NCBI GenBank assembly: GCA_000499405.2
Contig: HG738138.1
Coordinates: forward strand, 12,835,208-12,899,207
Source of the DNA: Onchocerca volvulus
Taxonomy: Eukaryota; Nematoda; Chromadorea; Rhabditida; Onchocercidae
DNA length: 64,000 nt
Direction of reading: 5' to 3'
Shown here piece after piece: positions 36,801 through 49,555 of this stretch. The notes under the pieces are model-generated. The model ran no database searches, had not been told where the DNA came from, and saw only the letters and a list, made by a program, of their open reading frames with translations. The position numbers and the translations under genes are program-made. How positions within the stretch are numbered: the first letter of the stretch is position 1; each line of letters opens with the position of its first letter.

Positions 36801-39800
36801 CTGAGAAACCAATGAACAATTATTTCTACATAATATAACTAGACATATATTTAGATACAATGAAAAATTTATCGGATTGAGTTAATCGATAATTTAACTC
36901 AATTTTATGATATCCTATAATTTGTGTTAAATTCAATATCATACCTTGTGAAACTATAAGTAGATCCAGCTGCATGGGATGGTGATGAATGATTACTGTA
37001 AAGAGTTGAATGTCTCCTTGATTCTGTATCATTACTAGTTAGAATGGTTTTCATACTACTACTTGCATCATGATTATTATTATAAGCATAGGAATGTGAT
37101 GCAGAATTATGTGGTACCACATCGGCAATCTTTTGCAATGATGAACTGGATGGACGTTCGTATTGAGTACGTTTATTCACGTGACTAAAAAGTCGCAAAT
37201 ATTAATGAATTGCGTCTAAAACTTCAATGTTTGTGAAAATGAATTTGTTATGAAATTTGAACTTCTTATGAACCCTACAGATTATATTATTTATATTTTC
37301 AATTTTCAATTACCAATTTTCATGTACTTTTGCATGCCAATAACAGTAGTAGTATCTTTGAAGAAGTATAATATAATTTCAGATTTCGCTTCATTTTTCT
37401 TTTCTGTAAAACAATGGCGATAGATGGAACATTCAGTTAAAAAAGAAGGAAGGAGAAAATAGAATTCATGGATTAACTTTAAGAATTTTCAGTATTAATT
37501 TCATCTTTGCAAATATTAGTGAAATAGTAAACATTTAATATGCAAAGAGATGCATCATCTATAGACGAAAAGTTGATCAGACAAGTTGACATCATATTCA
37601 GAAATATGTGACAATATTTCCGGCCAAATGAATACACCCGCCTTTCTATATTATTGCTTGCCGTAAAAATCCGTGAAATTTCGCACTTTATTTGAATAAA
37701 TGTACTTTATAGCATAAAATTTTGGAAAAGCAATAGTTGTCATCTAAAAAAAAAAAAGATGAATGAGACGGAAATTTTTAAGAAAAAAAAGAAGACTTGT
37801 GAAATATTCTTTCCTTTTCCTTTTTTTTTTTTGTTTGGCTGAAATTATTCTTGCAAAGCATTGTAAATAATAGAAGCATAAAAGATGAAGCATTGAGCAT
37901 GCATGAATGGCATTAAAGGCATTTTTGAATCAATAAAAAGTAGAAAGACTGAAGGGATAGAAAGGAAGGCAATTTGCAAAAGTAAACTATTTTTCGAACA
38001 ATGTGTAAACATCATAGGAATGAAAATAATAGCGATAGCAAAGCATGATTTCCAACTAGAAATTAGCAAATAAATAAGTAAATTTAAAGTTTTAAATTAA
38101 CTTTTTTTCTTTTTTTTTTTCTTTCCCATAATAGACAATGTATCCTAATAAAGAAAAAAAGAAAAAAAAGAAAGGGAAAAGGTACTGAAGAATGAGAGAT
38201 AACCCCCCATTATTCTCCAGAAACAAGTTATAAGAATGCAAAGTGAGATCCGGGGTGGAATCAGGTAATAAGGATTCATATCACGAAAGAGAACCAGATA
38301 ACATCATATCTGTGTGTTGGAAAGAATTTTATTGTTGTGAAATAGCGAATGCCACTTAGTGACTATCAAAAGTTTAATAGATTTCGTCGTAACATTAAAC
38401 TTTAAATCTATCGGCTGGAAGTTCAGTTCTCAGCCAATCTGCTAATAAAATTTTGTTCCCAATATCGAAATTTCATTATCGACAAAATTTTGTGTTATGA
38501 ATTTGAAATTCTATCAGAAAATTCGAGTTAATAAATGCAATGTCTCCTCGGATCTCAATGAAACTTTTACAGTTTTGAGATGAAATATAGATAAATTTTA
38601 ATGAACTCGATAAACATTATTATTGAAATTACTCCAGGATAGAATAAATGATGTATATCTCGAGAATTTCTCTATTTTTGTCATCCTTTTCAATTAATCA
38701 TAATTTCAAATTTATGGCTTTATACAAACTTTTATCCTTATCATCTGATACATACTATCCAAATTTTCCTAACATAATTGGTAGTTTAATTAATTAAATA
38801 GTTACTCGACATAAAATGTCCCGTAAATGCCATCATTCACTTTTTCCCAACCATCAGGTAAATCTCTCGGATCTTCCCATTGCGTTGTACCAGTATTATG
38901 ACTGAAAGTTAAGAAAAAATTTTAAATATAAAAAAAAAAAACGTAGACATATTCAAGTGATATTGGAATATTATATTGCAGTGGATCAATAATTTTATAC
39001 AAATTCTTAGAAGAGTTCTTTGAAAATGACTAAATAAACCAAACAAATGATACATCGTTTCGGTTTCGATATGACGGAATTACGGAATAATTAATTGGTA
39101 TTGATTTAAAAAGCAATAAATATTTACTTTCAATTAAAAAAAAAAAAAACTTGTATTATATAGCTTACTCGACGAAGTATTTTTCGCCTTGATCAGAGTA
39201 AGCAATCTCCCAGTTGGGAGGTAATGGCCCCTTTGGATCGCTTACCATTTCATCATCCTCCAGTGGTTTTGGTGTGCCATAATAATGTCCTATAACAATA
39301 GAAATTTAAATATTTTAGGAACTGAAAAAAGAAGCATTGAACTGAATGCCACAAAATATTCGTTTAAAACAATTTTTGCTTGTTACAGTCCTAAGAGATG
39401 GCCAATGGAATCATTTTGTACGCAAATGAAAGACAAATGAGAAAACTTAGATCAAAAATGGCACGAGCAGCAAAAGGTAAGAAATGCAACGACTGCGAAG
39501 CAGAAAAATATATGGAGGGACAAAAGTGTTGAATAAATTTTCCAAAAAAAAAAAAAGTATGGAATTAAGGAAATGGAAATATAATTTAAAACCTAACTTA
39601 AATAACAAAAAACTGAGTTACCTTGCATTTCGAAAGTCATAAATTCTATGATTGGAACAATTGGATAGAGTAAAGATAAGGAAAAGTAAAACGATGGACA
39701 TTTTTGGAAGAAATGTGGGCAATATTACTGACAATATTACTGAAAAAGCGAGAATTGAAAAAACGGCTCGAAACAAATCATTAAGTTGAAAAGGAAAACT

Positions 39801-42800
39801 GAAAATCTGAAAATTGACAAGAAGTTAGAGGAAAAGTAGTCAGTAAGCTTAATGAGATTTGAAAATTGAGCCTTGAAATTCACAAAAAATTAGGAAAAAA
39901 AAAATAGAGCGAGTTTTGATGTGATGTCGCGTCTTCCAATCATAACTTCCTTCTTTTTTTTCTCTTGAAATACATATACTATTAAATTCATCAATAATCA
40001 AATCCTCCTATTCAAAAATAAAATCTTTCGTCATTTCGATTGATTTTGGATAAAAGGAAGTAAGAAATCGATATAATCCGTCAAAATAATGTATTTTGTT
40101 CAAGTCAAATTATATCTTATTAAACATCTGTTGAATTCCGTATTTTGTAGTAATTGTGAGATTGAAAATAGATGAAATACAGGCATAATTCGAGGCCGAA
40201 AACGGAGGAAAAGAGGATAAATATGATAAGATCACACATTTTATCATCACAACGATATACAAATAGATTGCCACTTGTGTCCTTCTTAAACTTTAAATCT
40301 TATAAATATTGGCAGGAAAATTTGATCAAAGCATTGAAATCAATTCATGAAAATGCATCAAAATTAGACAGGAAAACATTAGTTTCTTCTATAATTAACT
40401 AATTTGATTCTAAACAGAAAAAATTTAAATTCAGTCTTTAATATTTTACACTGATATCTTCAAAATAATCCTGGAAATGATACAACAGTGAGCATTAACG
40501 ATCAAAAACAGTCAAACTTTAGCCTTTTGGAAGTAATTCAGGATGCTAGTCATTTAACTATTTGTTGTAATGTAGTTCATTAAACAAGTTTACGATAATG
40601 TAAATTACACCCTTAAGTTTCCGGAATGTTCTAACGATATCCATAGCTAAGGTGACATGACCGAATTTTATGAAAGGTTCAGTTCGAACTTATAAATATT
40701 GGAAGGAAAATTTGATCAAAGCATTGCAATCAATTCATGTAAAACATTCAGTTCGAACTGCATCTGGCTATTCTAATGTTTAATTAACTATTATCATCTA
40801 CATAAGTCTGTTAATTAATTATCTAACTTGCTACAGTTGGTTTAATTTTCTGAATTTAAATTTATTTTAATTCAAATTTAAATTTAATCTAACATGAAAT
40901 TTGATCTCATCATTTCACACGGCGAGTATACAATTCTGAAAATACTCAAAATATGTGCGCATCTTTCTCTCAATATTAAGTGTTAAACGAAGGTTTCTTT
41001 CTTTCTCATTTACCAAAAAAAAAAAAAAACATATACGTGTAAGTTTGTGTAGTGGATAAATTAAAAAGAAGAAAAAAAAAAAAATAAATCAACCAAAATA
41101 ATGCAAATAATGCATGCAAGTGAATGCATACTATGCACGATAAATTGAGTGCTATGTATTTTTTGCATATTTCTCGATTTTCTGCAGAAACATTGCAAAT
41201 TAGACATTCTGAAAGAGTTGTAAAATCGGCATATATAGAATAAATAACATTAAGCACATTTCATCATGATTCTCGAAATAGTTAATCACATGCTGAAATT
41301 TTTAATCTCGAGAATTTTGCGAAGTTGACCTTTGTGCATTTCTTTCGAATTTTATCAAATATGGTTAAATATAGATGAAAAAAGAAAAAGATTTACGATC
41401 TAGAAGTATTCAGTTGTGAACATATAATTACAGTAAAAACTTATTATCACTAATAAAAGCATAGTTTACTGATTATAATGGATCATAGAGAAATTTTCTT
41501 TATTACGAACTTAAAAGTTGAGAGAATTTGAGAAAAATAAAAGGAACAATTAGATTACGTAAGTATTTCCCCGAGAATTCTCGACAATAAAAACTTTTAT
41601 GTTAGTACATCGAAGCACCTATCACATGTAATAAATTACTAAAAATTAACCTGAGAACATTGTTCTCAGAATATCAACATCATCTTTAAAAGAAAGAATT
41701 CCAATCATTTCTAAACAGTTTTATTTTTTTTAAAGAAAAATTCTCCATGAACTCAAATAATGCAACTGAAACTGTCCAACAAAAAATTCGTATAATTCGA
41801 TAGCGATTTTCTGAGCTTTCGCTGACAAAAAGAACTAAAAATTTTACGGGGAAAAAAGAAATAAAAACTTTATAAAAAGGAAATAAAAATTTCATAAAAA
41901 TTCTTTGGTGAAGAACATATCGAGAAATTAAACAAACAAATTTCAGATCGATGTGTACAATAGAATCATGCTGTGTAATTAAAGTGTTCAGTTGGTGGTT
42001 GCTTGAGTATTTTAATAACAATATAATGAAAGTTTCATTGATCAATTGAAATAGATTTCAGACAAAATAAATTTTGAGTAAACATAAATTTAAACATTTG
42101 GAAAAATTTTAAAAAAATAAAATGTTAATAAAAAAAATAGCAACAGTTTATGTGCCATTCCAGTAATAATCATTGAAACATAATTAACATTTTCCCAATA
42201 AAATGTATTAAGAATCATTTTCAATTTAATTTTTAGTTTTCAAATATTATTTTTATAAAATTTGCATCCGTATTTCCAGCCAAAATTTATAAACAATTTT
42301 ATCTTATACTTAAGAGTGTTTCAATAAACAAATATGGCCACAACTCACTACGAGCAATGACATGAAGTGGATGAGTGTTTGAAATAAATTGTTAAGAAAA
42401 TTCCATATTTCTCTTCAGAAATACTACATGAAAAAAACAAGCCAAATCCCGAGAGGAATTTTTGCGAGAAATATTCGACCCAAATTGTTAATCGGATTTT
42501 GAATTTCTAACTAAAATATCCTATTTTATGCATTCAAATTCTCGAATATCTATCTGTCTATTATCCACTGATTATCACTTCCTAGCTTTTTGTCAGAGCC
42601 AAAAGGTGGGGATAAACTGAGCTGCTCGAGCCAGTGCCGTGAAAAGAATGTTCGGTGCTTTATTCGATTGACATCTGATGCGTGATGTATGTGGTAGCAA
42701 GAACACTTTTTTTTCGTTGTTCCCACGTAAAAATGGATTTTCCTTTTCTAGCAAATTCTTATCGTACGGTTTCACGACTATTCCATGAAACAACCCGAGA

Positions 42801-45800
42801 ATCCCTGTAGGAAATACTTCAATACTCAATGTCAAAGAGAAAAAAAGAAATAATGATTATCAGGGATTATTTTTAGAAAAACTTGCATTGGAAAAGTTAA
42901 AAAATTACATTTTGAGTAATCATTGCAATGTGAACAATGTAGCCATATGAGTATAGGCCAGAGATGAAAAGAGATGCCATCTCATTTCAACTTTTTTCTC
43001 TCTTTTTGAAAATTTTCCCAATTTTGATGAGATTCACAAGAGTAAGTGATCAAATTTTCGATATAACACCAAACGATAAAGCATCCCAGCAATGATGCAA
43101 AAAGAAAAATCAATCAATCAATCAATAGATATTATCATAAAGCATTAGTAAAGAAAGAAAGGATAAATATATCGCAAGTTTACCGGTATCATGTTTAAAC
43201 AACTTTTAACAAGTTTTAAAATAGGTAAAGGGATGAAAGAGTTAGTTCCATTTAGACCATTTTCAACAACACACACATACTACGGCGACACGAAGGTCAA
43301 TCGTCCATCACTACCACCTGTTATAGTCGCCGCACCGGAGATGATGAATACACATACACACAGAAACAACACACATACACATATGCACATACACTCGCAT
43401 ACATACATACACACATACTAATGCACAAAGTGTATAGATGGACAAATACATGACATACACAGACACATTACGCATACACTCACATGTACACACTTATACA
43501 TATGTCAAAGGTGCAAACATACATACCTGCATAAACACTTCGGCACAATGACATAAGAGACATATGTACTGAATACACACAGACATACATACATAGAAAT
43601 ATGAGAACTAATAGAAGGGTACCTTAGAAACCGGCCATCGAAGTGATCTAACTAAGATGATAGTAATGTAGGAGAAAATGAACAAATAAATCGTACAGTA
43701 TAGCAAGTTTTGCAACAACGAAAACGAAAAATTACAACAACGACAATGTATTATATCGTCGCAGCTGTCGCGTAGCACTAAGATCGCCCATCATTACTGT
43801 TAAGTTTTGACCGAGGTAAATAATTTAGACTTATTTAAAAATATGTTCATTGATGCTACGAGAGATGCTAGCAAATTCAAGAATACTCCATAAGTCTGCA
43901 TCAAATGGAACAGGCCAAATCTTGGCGAATTTTGATGATAATGATGATGCACTTATACTCCAACAGAAATAGCCCGTATACCGAATATTCTATTTCCCAC
44001 AAATTAGAGAATATTTGTCAGACCAATATGTGACAGCAGTTTCTCGTAATCTTCAAAATTTGCAGGAGTATGTTTGTAACAGTAATTTCTCGTATCTCTT
44101 GAAACTTCCACAAATATGCCTTGCGGTGTTTCGACTTTCGATAAACCACGGCTAATCATTCTATGATGAAGTATGTGGATCGAATTCCGAAGAGGCATCT
44201 GTCGCAAACTTATCGTTATCGAAGGACGAAACTGCCAGGCTACGTGGATCTCTAGTACTGACTAAAGATCACTACTATCTGTTCAATCAGATCTAAACAG
44301 TCATAGGCTCTTCACATATAAAATGTGGATATTTGACGAACAAAAGATCCTTACGGCGCGTATAGTCGTATATTATTTTTATCGCCAAGTGTCGCATGTT
44401 GGCTCATCGTTATCACTTTAGGCACTTACTGTTCCCATCATATTTCGATCTATTATATAGAAATATCACATTGAAAGACTTCAAAGAAATTTGCCGATAA
44501 ATGCGCTTTCGACAAAGCCATTCTCAATTCCGAAAACTTCATCTCACCACCGGCAAGCATATTTTAACTCTTCACATCTGTGCGCAACTTTTAAAATCGC
44601 TTTGAACCTTAAAAACGATCCATCGAATTCGTCGTTGTATCAATCACAGCAGTATCTTCATTTGAGAATGCATTTGTCATGTAAAGTTTTGAATTTGTCA
44701 GTGAGTGATTTAAAGGATTGTAATCTTCACTATCTTCTTATTTCAAATTTCGCAACAAAAATTCAAAATTTTATTACAAGCACCGAAGAATAACTTCTTT
44801 ACGCTCCAAATTGCTTATAATAAAATCATAGAGGCCTATTATTTGAAAGAAGAATAGAAGAAAAGCATAATTACTCGTACAATCAACAAAACATACAATT
44901 ATCCTTTTCAACAACAAAGCATTCTGAAGCTTATGAAATACGACATTCGATATTTAATTATTATTTTCATGAGTCATCATGTATTCACCATAAGCCTACA
45001 CGATTTTTCCCAATCACTCTTATCCTTCGTTATTTGACAACACATAAAATGTTCTTTTTTTTTCCTTTGAAAAATATACATATTATTTGAAAAACTTTCC
45101 ATAATAAACTAACCTTCAGATGGTTGGAAAGACGAATATATCATGGGACTTCTTTTGGGAAATCAATGCTTAGTTGTGTCCTAGCGTTCGGATACATTAT
45201 TGACGAGAAATAGGCAGCACTGAATGCCCAATAAAGTTCAGAAATTGTTCCGACGTATTATCTAATTTAATATTATGAATATAAAAATGAAATTCATTTA
45301 CTTCGCGAAATAAGTATGTCGTCCGATTTGCTGTTGCATGTACGAAAAAATTAGTCTTGAAAATGGCCAAAGTTGACATAAGATCGATGTTAAGTATTGA
45401 ATCATTCAGAGCTTACTTTACAACATTTAGTTCACTTCCTAATTTTCATGCCATTTATCAGTTAACATACAGTCTTCTCTCTATCCATTTCCTCGAGGGA
45501 AATTTCAGGGAGAATATCTTGCTTAAATTAAAACTACCCGCAATTCATTTCGGCTTAACCTAATTCAATTTAATTTATTCCAACTCATTTCCCAATCTAA
45601 TATGCACTACAAGAGCAACGGCAACAGTGTCCACTAGGATGACCGTATTTGTTACGGTGAAGTTACATCTTCAAATTCAACCTATCTAACATATATCAAA
45701 ATATTTCAAAACAAGCTGAGAATAAAATAAACCAAAGCGCATTATGCAGTTTTTCTACGAACGCCTTCCTTTCCTTCCTAACATACATTTTCAAATGAGA

Positions 45801-48262
45801 CCAACAATGTAAAGCAACTGCAAATGCTATTTCTGAGTGACATTTCCGGGAATGCACAAAAATATCCATTCAATAAAATATTGCTTTTGCCTGAGATCGC
45901 AGACGTGCAGCTTACGCTTTTCCATGATTATATTCGAAAGTTATAGATAAATACAATTCTTCAGTAAGAAACTTTCCGGCTATAAGATTCCACATATTGG
46001 TCCAAATGAGAGCGAAAATGAAACCAATGACAATAATGTGAATTTTAATATTAGCCAAATAACGGAGCGTAAAATTCCTAATATTATTTGGTAATAAATT
46101 CCAAAATACCTACCGCAAAATTCAAGAGTATGAATTGCAAACCAATCAGAAGAAAGATAAAGAAAATGGCAAATGAATGGATTAATTAAAATTGAGAAAG
46201 CATTCTTCAATTCGACAATTGATTATTTGATGGCGGAATGGAACAGAATGCAAATTTTTATGACATAATTTTTTCCCGAAGTACTTTCGACATTTCTTCT
46301 ACCATCAGAGAGCATATTTGATTCAAAATAAATAAAAAAAAAAGGCAAAAACCGTTAGCTGGAGATTTCAGCAATGCATTAGTTTTTTATTTAATGGCAG
46401 ATGGGCAACAACGAGAGAGATGCAATGGATCAGGTGGTATCAAATATGAATACTTTTCGAACTATGAAAAGGGAATAGTATAAGTAAAGGAAATTGAAGA
46501 TCCAATATGGGAAAATAAAAATGAATAAAAAATAAATATGAAAAATAAAATATAAAAATTTGTCAAAATCATGAAACCTTGATAATGACCATGCTCCAAT
46601 AATTGGTTGTTTTCACGCAACTGCCGAAAAGTTGAAACATCGACAAATTTGTAATGTACTCCATCGATTTCACCATTTCGTGGTGATCTTGTAGTGTCTA
46701 AAATTATAAGCCAATGAAGTATTATTTTATTCCTGAATTTTCGGTTCTTTTCGCACTAGTTTAGATCACTGAGTTCAAAATATACAAACTTGAACTTCAC
46801 ATTTTTTCGTCTATAGGGTCAACATATTAGTAAAATGAAAATTATCTCTTCAATCTGTCTCAGTTTTCTCGACAATTTTTAAATTTTTGACACATGTTAC
46901 TTGAAGCTAAATGATATCACTGAGTTATAAATGCTAACATGGTACTGTTTTTTGATAAACGTTATTTCGGATGACAATTTGCAATTCTGAGTAATCTTCG
47001 CCAGCTAGAATTTCTGTTATACTCGACGGAATCGAATCTATAATAATTTCTGTTACACTCATTTCGGGACTTTTTTGTCAATAATTTCCTATTAATTTCA
47101 ATAAAAATTCATTCTCATTTTCACATCCCTAATTATTTAAATCTCTTATGGAAATATGCAAACGTATTATCATTTATAGGAGAGGATGTCTATTACTTAC
47201 TTTTACTTACAATTTCCATGTAAAATGATTCATTCATAGCAAATAAACCTTCCAGTAACCTTCGTACATCTCGCAATAACATTCCAGATACTTTCCTGAA
47301 CACTGAATCAATTAAAGGCGAAATTCGTGATGTTCAGAATCTGCACATATTGTTGCTATTTAGTAAAAAAAATAACCTAAAGAGATAAAGTAGGAAATGA
47401 AATTTGTAACCGAACCTTCCATTAATAGACAAAATAATGTCATCTGTTGCTAAGACATTCAGTAAATCAGGATGAAGGACCGATTCCACCAGTATCAGAT
47501 AACCTTCCGCAGATCCGCCCTGTATAGTAAACGGAATTGACGGCGGTTGGCATGAAATCTATAACGAATATGGAAATGAGTAAATGCATTATTAATGCAT
47601 GCATAACAAAAAAAAAAAAAAAAGAGAATGTATTGAAGATTTACAATCAACCGATTTAAAAAAAATAAATAAATAAAAATCAGACATTCCGATAACAATA
47701 TGTAATGTTCCTTCGTTCTTTTTTAAATTTTCTCAAAATAATTAGGGAGAGGGAAAGAGGATTCAAGACACTATTAAAGTTTTTTTTTGGAACGATGGGA
47801 ATGAGGTAATCGGATTGATGAATTACCTCCAATTTCGACAAATTAGGCATAGTATTATTAATACACTATTAGGAATAGACAAAAATCACTCTGATTTTAG
47901 TTACTTAAAAAAAAAAAATGGTTGACTGCAACAGCATGTTGCAATAACAGTATGAGAAAAAAAGGAAAAGGTTCGATTAATCCTAAATTACAAAATTTTC
48001 TTAGTAAATGGATCTTGCATTTTAATAAACTGATTAAAAATATTGAAAGAAACAACGAATTCTGCCTGTTTAATCTGACCCGCACAGTGCTGGTTATTGT
48101 CTCCAGCAAATCGCATTTTTTGTTAGCATCATCTGATATGGATATATGGGATGTTTTTCGAGTAACATCCATCGAATTCAGGATTTTTTCTAGTGTAACC
48201 AAATCAGCTTCTTCGTTATCTTTGCCCGTTTGCTTATGGATCAATGCTTTTCTGGATGACAT
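30728..48262 (-). CDS. magi-1: MAGI membrane-associated guanylate kinase inverted scaffold
   Basis: Complete MAGI ortholog, a cytoplasmic scaffold that binds receptor and adhesion-molecule tails at junctions and synapses. Nineteen exons sum to 3153 nt, 1050 residues plus stop, with every phase consistent: 48262-48080, 47558-47416, 47295-47201, 47037-46939, 46697-46578, 39289-39169, 38901-38806, 37184-36945, 36800-36683, 36498-36295, 36126-36064, 35936-35659, 35299-35083, 34785-34591, 34493-34292, 34175-34035, 33769-33584, 33339-33161, 31000-30728. The order PDZ0, guanylate-kinase-like, WW, WW, PDZ1 to PDZ5 is diagnostic of MAGI: WW domains replace the SH3 of other MAGUKs and the kinase-like domain is N-terminal. 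The start ATG at 48262 follows an in-frame stop within about 60 nt. The N-terminal 61 residues are polar and unrecognised. The gene lies upstream of flamingo on the same strand, 3.1 kb apart. Identity is very secure. Confidence 0.95.
31001..33160 (-). other. magi-1: MAGI intron before the last exon
   Basis: A 2160-nt intron between a Ser/Thr/Tyr-rich linker exon and the PDZ5 exon. If the donor after PPEA were not used, the linker frame would run on for 14 codons to a stop, giving a form without PDZ5. I assume splicing because phase and PDZ5 fit. No gene seen inside. Confidence 0.6.
36945..39289 (-). other. magi-1: MAGI part 2: tandem WW domains and linker
   Basis: WW1 reads [19 protein letters not shown], continuing [13 protein letters not shown]2 reads LPDGWEKV and ends TQYERP, with Tyr in place of the second Trp. 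Each WW domain is split by an intron in the same place, after the first base pair of the Asp codon (FV-D / YV-D). That shared phase-2 position suggests the domains arose by tandem duplication. A Ser/His/Asn-rich linker in exon 37184-36945 joins WW2 to PDZ1. Confidence 0.92.
40299..40351. repeat. Direct repeat, copy 1
   Basis: About 53 bp nearly identical to 40689-40741, offset 390 bp. Copy 1 lies within a short plus-strand frame (40172-40402) that I do not otherwise support. Confidence 0.8.
40689..40741. repeat. Direct repeat, copy 2
   Basis: Second copy of the 53-bp repeat at 40299-40351, with only a few substitutions. GTTCGAACT occurs at both ends of this copy's neighbourhood (near 40682 and 40750). 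Confidence 0.8.
43351..43595. repeat. Imperfect CA/CATA microsatellite-rich tract
   Basis: Runs of CACATA, CATACA and ACACAC interrupted by unique bases, inside the large MAGI intron. The overlapping frames on both strands are repeat artefacts. Confidence 0.85.
46578..48262 (-). other. magi-1: MAGI part 1: PDZ0 and guanylate-kinase-like domain
   Basis: PDZ0 covers about residues 64-140, starting SIPFTIQGG and crossing two exons. The kinase-like domain (about 145-218) includes [16 protein letters not shown] in exon 47037-46939, which is short and easily missed, then [17 protein letters not shown] and GHYYGTPKP. No Walker A P-loop is present upstream of it, as in all MAGI proteins, so it should not bind ATP or act as a kinase. 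Confidence 0.9.
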
Positions 48263-49185
48263 CGATCGCTTAAAGCTGTATTCAACGTCACATACGTAAC
48301 AAATAAATCAAATTTTAGCTTATCAATTCAACGATAGTAGAATATCATCGGCGTATTCTGAAAAATTGATACTGTTTATGTACTGCGTAACATATTAAAA
48401 GTTTTGACAACGTTATAATCCAACGAGTAACATAAGTGAACTTTTGAATTTTGATATTTCGATTCAGCAAAGTTCATTCCAAGAAAAAAATCCACAAGTT
48501 TCGAATTCACTTATTCTAGAAATTGTTTACGTATTCGAATTTTTTTTTTTTTTTAATGTAATTTGAAACGGAGTTTAATTAACTCAGACGAATGAACATC
48601 CACTTTAGTAGCAATTCCCATTATCCTTCGAACTCAGTCAAAATTAATCAGAAGCTTCTTTTCTCAATTTTAATTACTAATACATTCATTCCTAACAGTA
48701 CAAAAAAATGTTTTCGTCTTCTTTTTTGTTTTAAAATAATAAAATCTTTTTTAAACTGCATAGTGAATGAATACAAAATCACTGATGGTAGTATTCAAAA
48801 TTTGAAACTGAAATAAAAGTAGTCAGTTGGTAGGTAACGTGATGGGTAGATCAGCTCGTTCAAAAGAAAGAAATTTTGGAATAATAGGCTTAAATTTTCA
48901 ATGAAGTTGAAGTTAAGAAATAAATAAAATTAAATGAATTATGAAAATCGACTAGAAATAGCTGAACACGCATATGTGTAGATATTTATATTGCATCAAT
49001 TATGATTCATTAACAATATATTTAATTTATTTCATTTGCTTGTTTCATTTTTTTAAGAAGGAAAGAAAGGTGAAAAAAAATCATAAAGATTGCATGGAAC
49101 AGGAATAGTTACAGCCAAAATTAAGAGAAATTGCGATTCTATAAGAAAATGGAGTTTAAAAATAGGAAACGACCAAGTAAATATA

Positions 49186-49189
<4 letters not shown>

Positions 49190-49221
<32 letters not shown>
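49190..49221. repeat. (TA)n microsatellite
   Basis: About 16 uninterrupted TA units. Confidence 0.95.
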
Positions 49222-49226
<5 letters not shown>

Positions 49227-49491
49227 TTTTTATATCATTCGTTTCCTTTTATCTGTTTATATCTTATTCAGCAGCAAATGAAACTGGAAACAAAAAGTAA
49301 TCAAATGGAAATAAATGATAGTGCTATCCTTGTTTTCGATATTTAATAGAGTCATATTTTGCTTTATTAAATACAAAGAATTCTTAAACGAAATCCCCAT
49401 TAGCCAAGTGTATTGATTCAATTCAAATTAAGATTTTAAATTATTTTAAATAACCAATTTTTTAATCGAATATGGGTACCACGTATGGTGT

Positions 49492-49555
49492 AGTGTGTTG
49501 TGTATGTGTGCATATGTGTGTATGTATGTGTATGTGTGCGTATGTTTGTGTGTAT
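49492..49555. repeat. Imperfect TG-rich tract
   Basis: TGTG mixed with TATG units over about 64 bp. Confidence 0.85.

Larger units (their letters stand above)
39290..46577 (-). other. magi-1: 7.3-kb MAGI intron
   Basis: The largest intron in the window, splitting the guanylate-kinase-like domain between GHYQ and GHYYGTPKP. It holds a dispersed 53-bp direct repeat (40299 and 40689), a CA/CATA-rich tract (43351-43595), an ATCA run near 43112-43130, and some less AT-biased patches (42593-42835 and 43800-44470). The frames in those patches match nothing I know. No nested gene is supported. Confidence 0.6.

Noticed and set aside
43191..43493. Frames on both strands rich in His/Thr or Cys/Val/Tyr
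   Set aside because: They are translations of the CA/CATA tract.
44491..44793. 100-residue plus-strand frame
   Set aside because: AT-driven composition inside the MAGI intron, with no domain, signal peptide or splice context.
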